Of a stretch of DNA of 64,000 nt, positions 26,589 through 35,531 are shown piece by piece. This stretch comes from an uncultured Pseudomonadota bacterium (lineage in GTDB: Bacteria; Myxococcota_A; UBA796; SXON01). The stretch is from positions 1 to 64,000 of the forward strand of contig CAISIK010000122.1 of the NCBI GenBank assembly GCA_903885375.1, in the 5' to 3' direction. The position numbers were made by a program, and so were the translations under genes. The stretch's first letter is position 1. Every line of letters begins with the position of its first letter. The notes below the pieces were generated by a model. That model was not told the origin of the DNA and searched no databases. It saw nothing but the letters and a program-made list of their open reading frames with translations.

Positions 26589-27653
26589 GTGAAGGTACTG
26601 CTCAACAAAATCGCGTCCTCCACCCGCAACTGCCGCCTCTCGCGCGAGGTCACGCTCGGCGCCCAGATCACGGCCGAAGAAGGCAGCGTCCTCGCGGTTC
26701 GCGCGCTCGACCGCAAGAGCACCTACAACGAGATCGAGGACATCCACGGCCGGATGGCCACCGTGAACGAGGGCGACATCGTGGCCGGCGTGCTCGGCGA
26801 GCGGCGGGCGCTGCACGGCTACACCGGCATCGTGCCCTCCGAGGTCAAGGTGGGGGACATCCTCCACATCCTCAACCTCGGCGGCGTGATCGGCCTGTGC
26901 ACGAGCTACAACCCCGACGTGGGCCCGGCCTGCCGCGCCGAGGTGCTGGGGCAGGTGCTCACGTTCCCCCACCTCGGGGAGCGCAAGGGCGTGCCGGCCA
27001 CCATCAAGGCCAACGCGCTCCCGAGCGCAAGCTTCATCGACTCGAGCGTGCCGATCGTGGCCGTGAGCGGCACGTGCATGAACGCCGGCAAGACCTTCGC
27101 CGCCTGCGAGGTGATCCGCGGCCTCACCCGCCGGGGCTACCGCGTGGGTGCCGCCAAGCTCACGGGCGTGTCGCTCCGCCGCGACACCTTGAAAATGGAG
27201 GATGTGGGCGCGGTCCGCGCGCTGTCGTTCAACGACGCTGGCATCGTGTCCACCCGTCGCGCCACGTCGCTCGCCGTGGCCCGGGGGCTCGTCCAGGCGC
27301 TCAACGAACCCGTGCACGGCGTCGGAATCGACGTGATCGTGGTCGAGCTCGGCGATGGCGTGATGGGCGAGTACGGCGTGGAAGAGATCCTCCGCGCCTC
27401 CGACCTCATGAAGCACACCGCCGTGCACGTGCTCTGCGCGAACGACCCCGTCGGCGCGTGGGGTGCCGCCCGCTACTTCACCGAAGACCTCGGGCTGCAG
27501 ATCTCGGTGATCTCCGGTCCGCAGACCGACAACGCGGTCGGCCGGAGCTTCGTGGAGGAGCGCCTCGGTCTCGTGGCGCTCAACGCTCGCACGGCCGGCG
27601 ATGCCCTCGCCGCCAAGGTGGCGGAGCTGGTCGAGGCGGCCCGTGGTGCGTGA
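26589..27653 (+). CDS. P-loop NTPase in arginine operon (DUF1611/BioD-like fold)
   Basis: A 354-residue protein starting at GTG 26589. Residues 1-125 are a beta-rich N-domain (EGDIVAGVLGERRALHGY, VKVGDILHILNLGGV). The C-domain has a SIMIBI-type P-loop, GTCMNAGKT at 161-169, then AAKLTG, and VIVVELGDGVMGEYG in a position like Walker B of BioD, MobB or DUF1611 proteins. Its stop overlaps the argC start, so it is the first gene of the argC-argD-transcarbamylase operon. It is not a known arginine enzyme. One characterised DUF1611 protein, DgcN, is recalled to N-acetylate D-glutamate; an N-acylglutamate synthase role is therefore a tempting but unproven guess. Confidence 0.7.
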   Translation: MKVLLNKIASSTRNCRLSREVTLGAQITAEEGSVLAVRALDRKSTYNEIEDIHGRMATVNEGDIVAGVLGERRALHGYTGIVPSEVKVGDILHILNLGGVIGLCTSYNPDVGPACRAEVLGQVLTFPHLGERKGVPATIKANALPSASFIDSSVPIVAVSGTCMNAGKTFAACEVIRGLTRRGYRVGAAKLTGVSLRRDTLKMEDVGAVRALSFNDAGIVSTRRATSLAVARGLVQALNEPVHGVGIDVIVVELGDGVMGEYGVEEILRASDLMKHTAVHVLCANDPVGAWGAARYFTEDLGLQISVISGPQTDNAVGRSFVEERLGLVALNARTAGDALAAKVAELVEAARGA

Positions 27654-28599
27654 TCGGCTGCGGGCCGTCGTGGTGGGTGCGTCGGGGTACACCGGCGCCG
27701 AAACCCTGCGTTGGCTCCTCGGCCACCCGGCGGTGGAGGTGGTCGGGGCCACCGCCCGCAAGCACGCCGGCGCCCCGCTGGCCGAGCTTTGGCCGCAGTT
27801 CCACGGCAGCGGCCTCGTGCTGACGGCCGAGCCCCCGCCCGCCGACGTGTACTTCCTCTGCCTCCCGCACGGCGAGGCCGCCCGGCTCGCGCCCACGCTC
27901 ACGGCGGAGTGCATCATCGACCTCTCGGGCGATCACCGCCTGCCGGAGCCGCTCCACTCCGAGCACTACGGCTTTGCCCGCGAGGGGGAGCCCTGGCAGT
28001 ACGGCCTCCCCGAGCTCGGCCCGGAGCTGCTCCTCGGCGCGCGCCGCATCGCCAACCCCGGCTGTTTCGCCACCGCCCTCGCCCTCGCCCTCCTGCCGCT
28101 CGCGGGCAAGATGTCGGGGCGTGTCGGCGCCGTGGGCATCACCGGGAGCACCGGCAGCGGCGCCACGCCCACCGACACCACGCACCACCCGCTGCGTGCG
28201 GAGAACCTCCGCGCCTACAAGGTGCTGCGCCACCAGCACGTGCCCGAGGTGGAGCGCGCGATCGGCAACATCCGGCTCGACTTCGTGCCGATGTCGGGCC
28301 CGTTCCGTCGCGGCATCCTCGTGACGTACACCCTGCCCGCCTGTCCGGCGCGGCTCTGGGAGGCGCACTTCCAGCACAACCCGCTGGTGCGGGTGATCAC
28401 GCGCCCGCCGGAGATCCTGCACGTCCTGGGCTCTCCCCGCGCCGACATCGGCGTGATCGAAGGGGGCGACGTCACGGTGGTGCAGTGCGCCGTCGACAAC
28501 CTCTGCCGCGGCGCGGCCACGCAGGCCATCGCCAACCTCAACCTCCGGATGGGGTGGCCCATGCACCTCGGCCTCGACCGCGTGAGCGCAGTGCCATGA
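27643..28599 (+). CDS. argC: N-acyl-gamma-glutamyl-phosphate reductase
   Basis: ArgC reduces N-acylglutamyl phosphate to the semialdehyde with NADPH. The N-terminal Rossmann motif reads GASGYTGAETLR, and the catalytic Cys lies in ANPGCFATAL (Cys141 counting from GTG 27643). Other family segments are LCLPHGEAA, IIDLSGDHR, GSTGSGA and the C-terminal AIANLNLRMG. Either of two adjacent GTG codons (27643, 27646) could start it; both overlap the upstream P-loop gene by a few bases and a GAGG lies just before. The end overlaps argD as ATGA. Confidence 0.95.
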   Translation: MVRDRLRAVVVGASGYTGAETLRWLLGHPAVEVVGATARKHAGAPLAELWPQFHGSGLVLTAEPPPADVYFLCLPHGEAARLAPTLTAECIIDLSGDHRLPEPLHSEHYGFAREGEPWQYGLPELGPELLLGARRIANPGCFATALALALLPLAGKMSGRVGAVGITGSTGSGATPTDTTHHPLRAENLRAYKVLRHQHVPEVERAIGNIRLDFVPMSGPFRRGILVTYTLPACPARLWEAHFQHNPLVRVITRPPEILHVLGSPRADIGVIEGGDVTVVQCAVDNLCRGAATQAIANLNLRMGWPMHLGLDRVSAVP

Positions 28600-29744
28600 C
28601 CATCACGCTCGACGAACTCATCGGCCAGCCCGGCAACGAAGCCGACTGGCAGCTCGCCACCTACGCCAAGCTCCCGCTCGACATCGTGCGCGGCGAGGGC
28701 AGTCGCGTGCAGACGGCTGACGGGCGCTGGTTCTGGGACTGGTACGGCGGCCACGCGGTGGCGCTCATCGGGCACTCCCACCCCACCTGGCGCCGGATCG
28801 TGGCCGAGCAGGCCGAGCGCCTCGTGTTCTACAGCAACGTGGTGTACTGCCCGGTGCGCACGGCGGCCTGCCGCGCGATCGTGGAGTTCGCCCCTGCCAA
28901 CCTCAGCCGCGTCTTCCTGTCGAACTCGGGCGCCGAAGCCAACGAGGCGGCCCTGAAGCTCGCGCGGCACCACACGGGGAAGCCGGAGATCGTGGCCTTC
29001 GAGGGCTCGTTCCACGGCCGCACCCTCGGCGCGCTCGCCGTCACGCACAGCGAGAAGTACCGGCGCTACGCCCTGCCGGAGTACGGCCACACCCGCTTCG
29101 CGCCCTGGGGCGAGGTCCCCAGCCTCGACGAGAACGTGGCGGCCGTGATCCTCGAGCCCGTGCAGTCGATGGCGGGCATGCGCACCGCCACGAGCGCGTT
29201 CCTGCACGGACTCCGGGCGGAGTGCGATCGCGTGGGCGCCCTGCTCATCCTCGACGAGGTGCAGACCGCCTGGGGCCGCCTCGGCAAGAACTTCGCGGCC
29301 GACTTCTGGAACGTCCGCGCCGACATCGTGACGAGCGCGAAGAGCGCGGCGGGCGGCTTTCCCGTGGGCGTCACGTTGGTGGACGACGGCGTGGCCCGTG
29401 GGGTGAAGTCGGGCGACCAGGGCACCACCTTCGGCGCCGGTCCCCTCGCGAGCGCCGCGCTCCTCGCCACGCAGTACGTGATCCGCGAGGAGGGCCTCGT
29501 GGCCCGCGCCGCCGAGATCGAGCGCCGCGTGCGGGCGGCCTTCCCCGGCGAGGTGCGCGGCCACGGCGCCCTCCTCGGGCTCGTCTTCCCCGATGCGGTC
29601 GCCCCGCGTGTGGCGGCGCTACGGGATCGCGGAATCCTGACCGGCGGGAGCGACGACCCCCGCGTGATGCGCCTGATGCCCCCACTGAACCTTCCTTTCG
29701 AAGCGATCGACGAGCTCGCCTCCACCCTCCGGAGCCTTGGATGA
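28596..29744 (+). CDS. argD: N-acylornithine aminotransferase (class III, PLP)
   Basis: A 382-residue class III aminotransferase. PLP-site features are SNSGAEANEAALK (110-121), FHGRTLGAL (139-147), the Asp of LILDEVQT (Asp220), and the Schiff-base lysine in TSAKSAAGGFPVG (Lys249). In this operon it would convert N-acylglutamate semialdehyde to N-acylornithine. The family also includes other omega-aminotransferases, but the position between argC and the transcarbamylase, with ATGA overlaps on both sides, makes the arginine role firm. Acyl group preference (acetyl or succinyl) is not settled by the sequence. Confidence 0.93.
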   Translation: MTITLDELIGQPGNEADWQLATYAKLPLDIVRGEGSRVQTADGRWFWDWYGGHAVALIGHSHPTWRRIVAEQAERLVFYSNVVYCPVRTAACRAIVEFAPANLSRVFLSNSGAEANEAALKLARHHTGKPEIVAFEGSFHGRTLGALAVTHSEKYRRYALPEYGHTRFAPWGEVPSLDENVAAVILEPVQSMAGMRTATSAFLHGLRAECDRVGALLILDEVQTAWGRLGKNFAADFWNVRADIVTSAKSAAGGFPVGVTLVDDGVARGVKSGDQGTTFGAGPLASAALLATQYVIREEGLVARAAEIERRVRAAFPGEVRGHGALLGLVFPDAVAPRVAALRDRGILTGGSDDPRVMRLMPPLNLPFEAIDELASTLRSLG

Positions 29745-30784
29745 ACCCGACCCTCGACACCCGCCTTCACGACGCCGTTTCCCGGGTTCGCCAGCACTGG
29801 CGCGGCACCCGGCTCATGGATGGGCTCGAGCCAGGCGTGGAGGGCACCCGCGCCCTGCTCGACGTGGCGCGCATCTACCGGGCCAACCGCCTCGAGATCG
29901 GGCGCATGCGCCCGCTGCTCGGACGCGCGGTGGCGGGCCTCTTCTTCGATCCCTCGCTCCGCACGCACACCTCGATGGAGGTGGCCACGGGCCGCTGCGG
30001 CGCCCACTTCGTGTACCTCCAGGGCGGTGAAGGCACCTGGAAGATGGAGTTCGATGAGGGCGTGGTGATGAACGGCCAGACCGCGGAGCACGTGAAGGAA
30101 GCGGCCCCGGTGCTGTCGTCCTACGCCGATGTGCTCGCTGTCCGGGCCTTCCCCCGCTCCGGCAACCGCGACGAGACCGTGATCCGCGCCTTCGCCCGCT
30201 ACGCCGGCGCGCCGCTCATCAACCTCGAGTCCGCGCTCGCCCACCCCTGCCAGGGCCTCGCCGACATGCTCACGCTCGATGACCTCGGCGGCGGCGGCTT
30301 CAAGGGGCGCAAGGTGTGCCTCACCTGGGCCCCGCACCCGAAGCCCCTCCCCCAGGCCGTACCCCTCTCCGTGGTGCGGGCCGCCATCCTCGGCGGCGCC
30401 GACCTCCACGTGGCCTGCCCCGAAGGCTTCGACCTCGACGCCGAGGAGATGGAGCGGGTGGCTGGCTTCGCCGCCGACACCGGCGCCCGCGTCACCCACA
30501 CCCGCGATCAGGCCGCCGCCACCGACGGCGCGCTCGCGGTGTACGCGAAGGGCTGGGCCGCGAACGATCGCGACCACCACTCCGAGCTGGCCGCCCAGAA
30601 CCAGGACTGGACCGTGGGAGAGCGTCAGATGGCCAACGCCACCGCCTTCCTCCACTGCCTGCCGGTGCGTCGTAACGTGATCGTGACGGACTCCGTGTTG
30701 GACGGGCCGAAGTCGCGCGTCATCCCCCAGGCGGCCAACCGAGAGCCGGTGCAGGCGGCGGTGCTCCTGAGCTGGATGCTCTGA
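29741..30784 (+). CDS. argF': N-acylornithine transcarbamylase (AOTCase/SOTCase family)
   Basis: A 347-residue transcarbamylase that carbamoylates N-acylornithine. The carbamoyl-phosphate loop is SLRTHTS (72-78), with HPCQ (168-171) and HCLP (305-308). The loop EFDEGVVMNGQTAEH matches the acylornithine group rather than ordinary OTCase. By hand alignment to recalled Xanthomonas AOTCase, the residue that decides acetyl or succinyl use (Glu92 there, Pro90 in Bacteroides SOTCase) is Ala115 here, and the carboxylated Lys302 position is Ile314. From published swaps at that site a succinyl preference is more likely. It is the last gene of the operon. Confidence 0.88.
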   Translation: MNPTLDTRLHDAVSRVRQHWRGTRLMDGLEPGVEGTRALLDVARIYRANRLEIGRMRPLLGRAVAGLFFDPSLRTHTSMEVATGRCGAHFVYLQGGEGTWKMEFDEGVVMNGQTAEHVKEAAPVLSSYADVLAVRAFPRSGNRDETVIRAFARYAGAPLINLESALAHPCQGLADMLTLDDLGGGGFKGRKVCLTWAPHPKPLPQAVPLSVVRAAILGGADLHVACPEGFDLDAEEMERVAGFAADTGARVTHTRDQAAATDGALAVYAKGWAANDRDHHSELAAQNQDWTVGERQMANATAFLHCLPVRRNVIVTDSVLDGPKSRVIPQAANREPVQAAVLLSWML

Positions 30785-30803
30785 CGCCGATCTGACGACC
30801 CGT

Positions 30804-30816
30804 AGCCGTCACGGCT
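30804..30816. repeat. Short inverted repeat after the arg operon
   Basis: AGCCGT and ACGGCT flank a single C at 30810, in the 99-nt gap between the transcarbamylase gene and the next gene. It is too short and lacks a T tract for an intrinsic terminator; an operator for the downstream gene is possible. Nothing else was identified in the gap except the AGGAG at 30873-30877. Confidence 0.25.
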
Positions 30817-30883
30817 GGAAGGGGCGACCTTGGGAACATCCTCAGCACAACTCGCTGCGGTGTCCCCCAACCAGGAGCCTCGC

Positions 30884-31642
30884 ATGACCCTCATCGCCCT
30901 CATCGCCAGCAACGCCTTCGCCGCCAACCCCGACGTGGCGGCGACCATCACCCCGCCGGCCACCAACACCGTGTACTCCGCCACCCGGTGGTACGTCACG
31001 GTGTCGAACACGGGCAACCAGGACGCGGCCGGCAGCAAGGTGGTGATCCAGCTCCCCACCACGAACACCAGCCCCCAGGTGTACGTGATGGGCACGGTGA
31101 GCGCGAAGAGCAGCTCCTGCACCGCCTCCGGCACGAAGCTCACCTGCTCCCTGGGCACCATCAAGCGCAACAAGACCAGCACCGTGTACTTCGACATCGC
31201 GCTCCCCGAGAGCTCGGGCACGCTCGACTTCAGCGCCACCGCCAGCACCACCACCGCCGGCAACCCCACGGGCAACGACACCGATACGGAAGTGGCCGTG
31301 ATGTCCTACTACAGCCCCACCACCGCGGGCGGCGTGACCGTGACCAACCGCCACTGCACGGGCACGAGCCTCGAGGCCTTCTTCGAGTGCGAGCTCTTCC
31401 CGAGCTCCATCTCGAGCCACAGCGCCGTGTTCAATACCGACGGCAGCGTGTCGATCCCCGCCGACGGCAGCTACAGCGGCTCCTGGAGCATCTCGGGCGA
31501 CGAGCTGACCTTCGACTACACGCAGGGCAGCGTGGTGGAGGCCGAGTTCGTGGGCCACGGCGTGGATGGCACGAGCTGCTGGGAAGGCCTGACCACCTTC
31601 CCCGGGAGCACCTACGTGGCCCCCTACGAGGTGTGCTTCTAG
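30884..31642 (+). CDS. Secreted protein with DUF11/CARDB-like domain
   Basis: A 252-residue protein. ATG 30884 has AGGAG 6 nt upstream and gives the short signal peptide MTLIALIASNAFAA. Residues of about 15-130 resemble a DUF11 or CARDB adhesive beta-sandwich: ATRWYVTVSNTGNQDAAG, then KVVIQLPTT and a Cys pair around CTASGTKLTCSLG. The rest has further Cys residues (HCTG, FFECELF, SCWEG, YEVCF) likely to form disulphides outside the cytoplasm. Function unknown. It lies between the arg operon and the FHA/kinase genes on the same strand. Confidence 0.7.
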   Translation: MTLIALIASNAFAANPDVAATITPPATNTVYSATRWYVTVSNTGNQDAAGSKVVIQLPTTNTSPQVYVMGTVSAKSSSCTASGTKLTCSLGTIKRNKTSTVYFDIALPESSGTLDFSATASTTTAGNPTGNDTDTEVAVMSYYSPTTAGGVTVTNRHCTGTSLEAFFECELFPSSISSHSAVFNTDGSVSIPADGSYSGSWSISGDELTFDYTQGSVVEAEFVGHGVDGTSCWEGLTTFPGSTYVAPYEVCF

Positions 31643-31665
31643 TCGGCCGGTCGAGGGCCCACGTG

Positions 31666-32601
31666 ATGACGCAAGAGCCTCCCGCTGGCATAGCTTTCGC
31701 TTCCGTGCAGACATGGGCCCTCATCCGTACGCCCGAAGGCCGGCTCGTTGAGCTGGTCCCCGGCGACATCATCGGTCGGTCCACCAGCGCCGCGCTGCCG
31801 CTCGACGATGGTCGGGTGAGCGAGGCCCACGCGATGGTCAGCCTCCGCGAGGGACAACTCCAGTTGTTGCCCCTCCGCGGAGGTCTCGCGTTGGGGGGCG
31901 AGCCCGATTCGCACGTGGTGCTCACTCCGGGAACGGTGGTCCAGCTTGCCGACGGCGTGGAGCTCACCGTGGCCGAGGCCCACCTGCCGCTCGAGGTGCT
32001 GGGCATCGAAGGGCGCACGCTGCCGCGCCAGATGGTGCCGGCCGTGGCCTCGGTGGTGGCCGGCGCCCGCCCGCGGCTCGTGTCGGGCTGGCGGGAGGAT
32101 GCGCTCGCCCAGCTTTGGAGCACCGGCGAGGGCTTCCGCCTGAAGACAGGGGAGTCCACCCGGGAGGTGGCCGCGGGGGATGTGTGCACGCTCGGGGGCC
32201 ACGAGCTCCGCTTCGTGGCGATCCCGCTCGGCGAGGCCGGTCCCCGCACCACCCGCCGGGTCGGCGATTTCGCGGACCCCTTGCACCTCCTCGCCCGCTT
32301 CGACACCGTGCAGCTCCACCGCGAAGGGCGCGCGCCAGTCATCTTCTCCGGCATGCAGGCGCGCCTCATCACCGAGCTGGTGAGCGTGGACGGTCCGGTG
32401 GGCTGGCTCGCGCTGACCGCGGAGCTCTGGCCCGACGAGGACGACGCTGCGCTTCGCCGGGGTCGGCTCGACGCCCTGCTGATGCGCGTTCGCCGACGCC
32501 TCCGCGCCACCGGTATCCGGACCGACCTCGTCCGCAGCGACGGTTCGGGTACCGTGGAGCTGGTGCGCTACCCGAGCGACCGTATCGAAGACCTCGCCTG
32601 A
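31666..32601 (+). CDS. FHA-domain protein with winged-helix-like C-terminus
   Basis: A 311-residue cytoplasmic protein. Residues of about 20-110 form a forkhead-associated domain: GDIIGRSTSAALPL, then the SEAHAMVSL stretch that replaces the usual S-x-x-H. A second beta-rich region follows. The last 90 residues (ITELVSVDGPVGWLALTAELWP, then LDALLMRVRRRLRATGI and DLVRSDGSGTVELV) match the OmpR/SARP-type winged helix seen in transcriptional regulators. It ends 3 nt before the kinase gene, which could phosphorylate a partner recognised by the FHA domain. The start is ATG 31666; a GTG directly before it is also possible. Confidence 0.75.
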   Translation: MTQEPPAGIAFASVQTWALIRTPEGRLVELVPGDIIGRSTSAALPLDDGRVSEAHAMVSLREGQLQLLPLRGGLALGGEPDSHVVLTPGTVVQLADGVELTVAEAHLPLEVLGIEGRTLPRQMVPAVASVVAGARPRLVSGWREDALAQLWSTGEGFRLKTGESTREVAAGDVCTLGGHELRFVAIPLGEAGPRTTRRVGDFADPLHLLARFDTVQLHREGRAPVIFSGMQARLITELVSVDGPVGWLALTAELWPDEDDAALRRGRLDALLMRVRRRLRATGIRTDLVRSDGSGTVELVRYPSDRIEDLA

Positions 32602-32604
32602 CGC

Positions 32605-35508
32605 ATGCCGGCTCCCCCGCTCGGTCCGCCCGCGTCGTTGCCCTTCGAGCTGGGGGGCGTGATCGGCCGTGGGGGGATGGGTGAGGTCCGGTCCGCGTTC
32701 GACCCGCACCTCGACCGCGACGTGGCCGTCAAGCTGGTCTCACCAGGGGACAGCCAGGCGGCGCAGCGCCTCGCCCGCGAAGCCACCCTCACCGCGCGGC
32801 TGGAGCACCCGGGGATCGTGCCCGTGTACGCAGCGGGCACCGCGCCGGACGGCCGTGCCTGGTACGCCATGCGGCTCCTGCCGGGCCGTTCGCTGGAGGC
32901 GGCCATCCGCGCCGCCCCGACGAGCACGGAACGCATCACGCTCGTTCGGCACGTCCTCTACGCGGCGGAGGCGGTGGCGTACGCCCACGGCCAGGGCATC
33001 CTCCACCGCGACCTGAAGCCCGCGAACATCCTCACCGGTCCGTTCGGTGAGACCGTCGTCGGCGATTGGGGCTCGGCCTGTACGTTCGAGGAGGCCGCGG
33101 CCGCACCGGGGCCGGCGGGCACCGCCGGGTACATGAGTCCCGAGCACCTGTCCGGCGGACCGCTGAATGCGACCGCCGACGTGTACGCTCTCGGCGCCAC
33201 CCTCGCCGAGGTGGTGACCGGCCAGGCCCCCGACCTCGACACTCCCCTCTTGCTGAGTCGTGCGGCACGCGCCGCCCCCGAGCTGGTGGCGATTGCAGAG
33301 CGCGCCCTGCGCCCGGAGGCGACCGAGCGCTACCCGACCGCACAGGCCTTCGTGGACGACCTCCTCGCGTGGTTCGAGGGCCGCCGGGTTTCGGCGCACG
33401 AGTACAGCCCAGGCGAGGTGATGGCTCGGTTCATCGCCCGTTGGCGAGTGCCGCTCGCGGTGGGGGCAGTGGGACTGGTGGGGGTGCTCGGCGCCGTCAG
33501 CTATGGGTGGTGGCAGACCGACATCGCCCGCCGCGCCGCCCAGACCTCCGAGCAGGCCTCGCTCCGGGCCCGGGCAGACGAGGTGCACGCTTATGCCGCG
33601 GCGCTCCGGACGCAAGCCGCCAACGCGGCCGTGACCGGCTTCGACTCCGAAGCCGAACTGCTCGCAGCGCACGCCCTGAAGCGTCTGGAAAACGCCGATA
33701 CCCGCGGCGTGCTGGCCGCCGTTTCCGGTCGACCGCGGTGGGCGCTCGTCGCCGACCATGCCGTTCCTCGGTGCACCCGGCGCAGCCTCTCGACCGACGG
33801 TACCGCGCTCCTCTGCTTCAACGAAAAGGGCGCGAACCGCGTGGATGTGGCCACGGGCGCGGTGGAGATCGCCGCGGGAACATGGAACCGGGGTTCCTTC
33901 GCCGGTTCCCCGACCGAGACGGTGCTCGTAGACGAGTCCCTCGGGGTCTTCGGGTGGACCAGCGGTGGTGCCCCGGTGGCCCTCGCGTCCGGCAGCGCTC
34001 GGTGGAGTGTATTTCCGCCCAGCCTCCTGCCAGGCGTGACCATGGTGCAGACCAACAACGCCGCGCTACGCGTGGATGTCCGGCGGGGCACGGTCGAGGA
34101 GAGCCGAATCTGTGGCGTCTCCTCCTCGACGCAGCGCGCCACGCTCGACGCCGAAGGGCGCGAGCTCACCGTTTGCATCGACCTCCGGGTGATCCGCAAG
34201 GAGCTCGATGGGAGCATCACCTTGCTGCACCGCTTCACCACCGAGGAAGGCGTCCCCTCCTACGTGGCGGCTTCGCCGGACGGTCGCGTGGTGGCCGGAA
34301 CCCTCCAGGGGTTCACCGTGGTGCTCGATGCCGAAGGCCACCTCCTGAACCATCGCCGCCTCGGCCAGGATGCCGTGTTCGGCGTGAGCCTGCTCGCCGA
34401 TCGGGCCGCGGTGGGACTCAGCGGGGGCGACGTGGCGATCTGGGACCTCGCGGCTGACACCGTCGTGACCCGATTCCGAGGCCATGACCCCCTCTCCGCG
34501 TGGCTGCCGGACGGCTCGCTCCGCCTCTCGGGCGAGCGCGTAGAGGATCGGCGGGTGCCGATGAACACCCACCCCCACCGGAGCTCCACAGACTCGGGCG
34601 TGACGGCGCTGGCGTGGTCGCCCGACAGCGCCCTGCTCGCCAGCGGGACCGGCAGCGGGGCGGTGGTGGTGATGGAGGCCGCCACCGGCAACGTGCGGCA
34701 CACCTTCCGAAACGAGCCCGCCGTGGCCAAGGACATCGCCTTCTCTCCGAAGGGCGATCAGGTGGCCGTGGCCTCGGCCAAGGCGGTCCAGATGATCTAC
34801 GCGCTCAGCGACGGCGCCGGTCAGCGTCTGGGGGAGGACGAGGCCTGGCGTCGCGTGGCCTGGATGGCGAAGGCGGGGGTTCTGGGCGTGCCGTACCGCG
34901 CCGTGACTCGGCTCTTCGGCAGCCGCTTCGACGTGCCACCCACGACCATCTCCTCGCCCGCGGGCTTCGGGGACATCGAGACGGACGCGCTCGGCCAGCA
35001 CGCGGTCGGCCTCGACGGCGCGAACGCGATCTACTTCGCGGACGACGGCCCCACCCCCCTGTGGAAGCGCATCCCCGGGCCAGCGGGTGCCGCGGCCGTC
35101 GCCTGCAGCGCCGACACCATCGCGCTGATCACCCGGGACGAGCTGTTCGTCGTGGATCGGGAAGGGGCGCCGCGGTGGCAGGTGGCGGTGCCGGGCACCG
35201 CGGTCGACGTGGCGATCTCCCCCGACAGCCGCTGGGCGGCCGTGGGCACGCTCGAAGGCAGCGTGCACGTATGGGAGGTCGGGCACGACAACCCAAGGGC
35301 CCGACTCCTGGGCCACCGTGCCCGCGCCGCGGCCGTGGCCTTCTCGCCCGACGGCAAGTGGCTCGCCACGGGCGGCTGGGACGACGAGGTGCGGCAGTGG
35401 TCCGTGTCGGCCTTCGACGCGGACGGCGCCACCGTCGCCGAAGATTCCGAACGGGCGCTGGGAAGCAGCCTCGACGAGGTGATGCGGGCGATGTTCGACC
35501 AGCCCTGA
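32605..35508 (+). CDS. Receptor-like Ser/Thr kinase with WD40-type propeller
   Basis: A 967-residue membrane kinase. The Hanks kinase has GRGGMGEV (21-28), the lysine of VAVK (Lys43), HRDLKPAN (134-141), DWG in place of DFG (154-156) and GYMSPE. A membrane helix lies at about 281-301, followed by a short coiled segment and then about 600 residues of WD40-like repeats with SPDG-type turns (VAASPDGRVVAG, LAWSPDSALLASG, VAFSPDGKWLATGG). The propeller is predicted outside the cytoplasm. Trp in DFG is seen in some active family members, so activity is likely. It forms an operon with the FHA gene upstream. Confidence 0.88.
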   Translation: MPAPPLGPPASLPFELGGVIGRGGMGEVRSAFDPHLDRDVAVKLVSPGDSQAAQRLAREATLTARLEHPGIVPVYAAGTAPDGRAWYAMRLLPGRSLEAAIRAAPTSTERITLVRHVLYAAEAVAYAHGQGILHRDLKPANILTGPFGETVVGDWGSACTFEEAAAAPGPAGTAGYMSPEHLSGGPLNATADVYALGATLAEVVTGQAPDLDTPLLLSRAARAAPELVAIAERALRPEATERYPTAQAFVDDLLAWFEGRRVSAHEYSPGEVMARFIARWRVPLAVGAVGLVGVLGAVSYGWWQTDIARRAAQTSEQASLRARADEVHAYAAALRTQAANAAVTGFDSEAELLAAHALKRLENADTRGVLAAVSGRPRWALVADHAVPRCTRRSLSTDGTALLCFNEKGANRVDVATGAVEIAAGTWNRGSFAGSPTETVLVDESLGVFGWTSGGAPVALASGSARWSVFPPSLLPGVTMVQTNNAALRVDVRRGTVEESRICGVSSSTQRATLDAEGRELTVCIDLRVIRKELDGSITLLHRFTTEEGVPSYVAASPDGRVVAGTLQGFTVVLDAEGHLLNHRRLGQDAVFGVSLLADRAAVGLSGGDVAIWDLAADTVVTRFRGHDPLSAWLPDGSLRLSGERVEDRRVPMNTHPHRSSTDSGVTALAWSPDSALLASGTGSGAVVVMEAATGNVRHTFRNEPAVAKDIAFSPKGDQVAVASAKAVQMIYALSDGAGQRLGEDEAWRRVAWMAKAGVLGVPYRAVTRLFGSRFDVPPTTISSPAGFGDIETDALGQHAVGLDGANAIYFADDGPTPLWKRIPGPAGAAAVACSADTIALITRDELFVVDREGAPRWQVAVPGTAVDVAISPDSRWAAVGTLEGSVHVWEVGHDNPRARLLGHRARAAAVAFSPDGKWLATGGWDDEVRQWSVSAFDADGATVAEDSERALGSSLDEVMRAMFDQP

Positions 35509-35514
35509 GCGCGC

Positions 35515-35531
35515 TGCGTCAAGCTGACGCA
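35515..35531. repeat. Perfect 7-bp inverted repeat after the kinase gene
   Basis: TGCGTCA at 35515-35521 and TGACGCA at 35525-35531 are exact reverse complements around AGC. It lies 7 nt after the kinase stop and about 55 nt before the next gene. With no T tract it could be an operator for the next gene or a stem at the 3' end of the kinase mRNA. Confidence 0.35.

Noticed and set aside
28596-29744. argD read as a generic omega-amino acid transaminase
   Set aside because: Operon position with 4-nt overlaps to argC and the transcarbamylase makes the arginine role much more likely.
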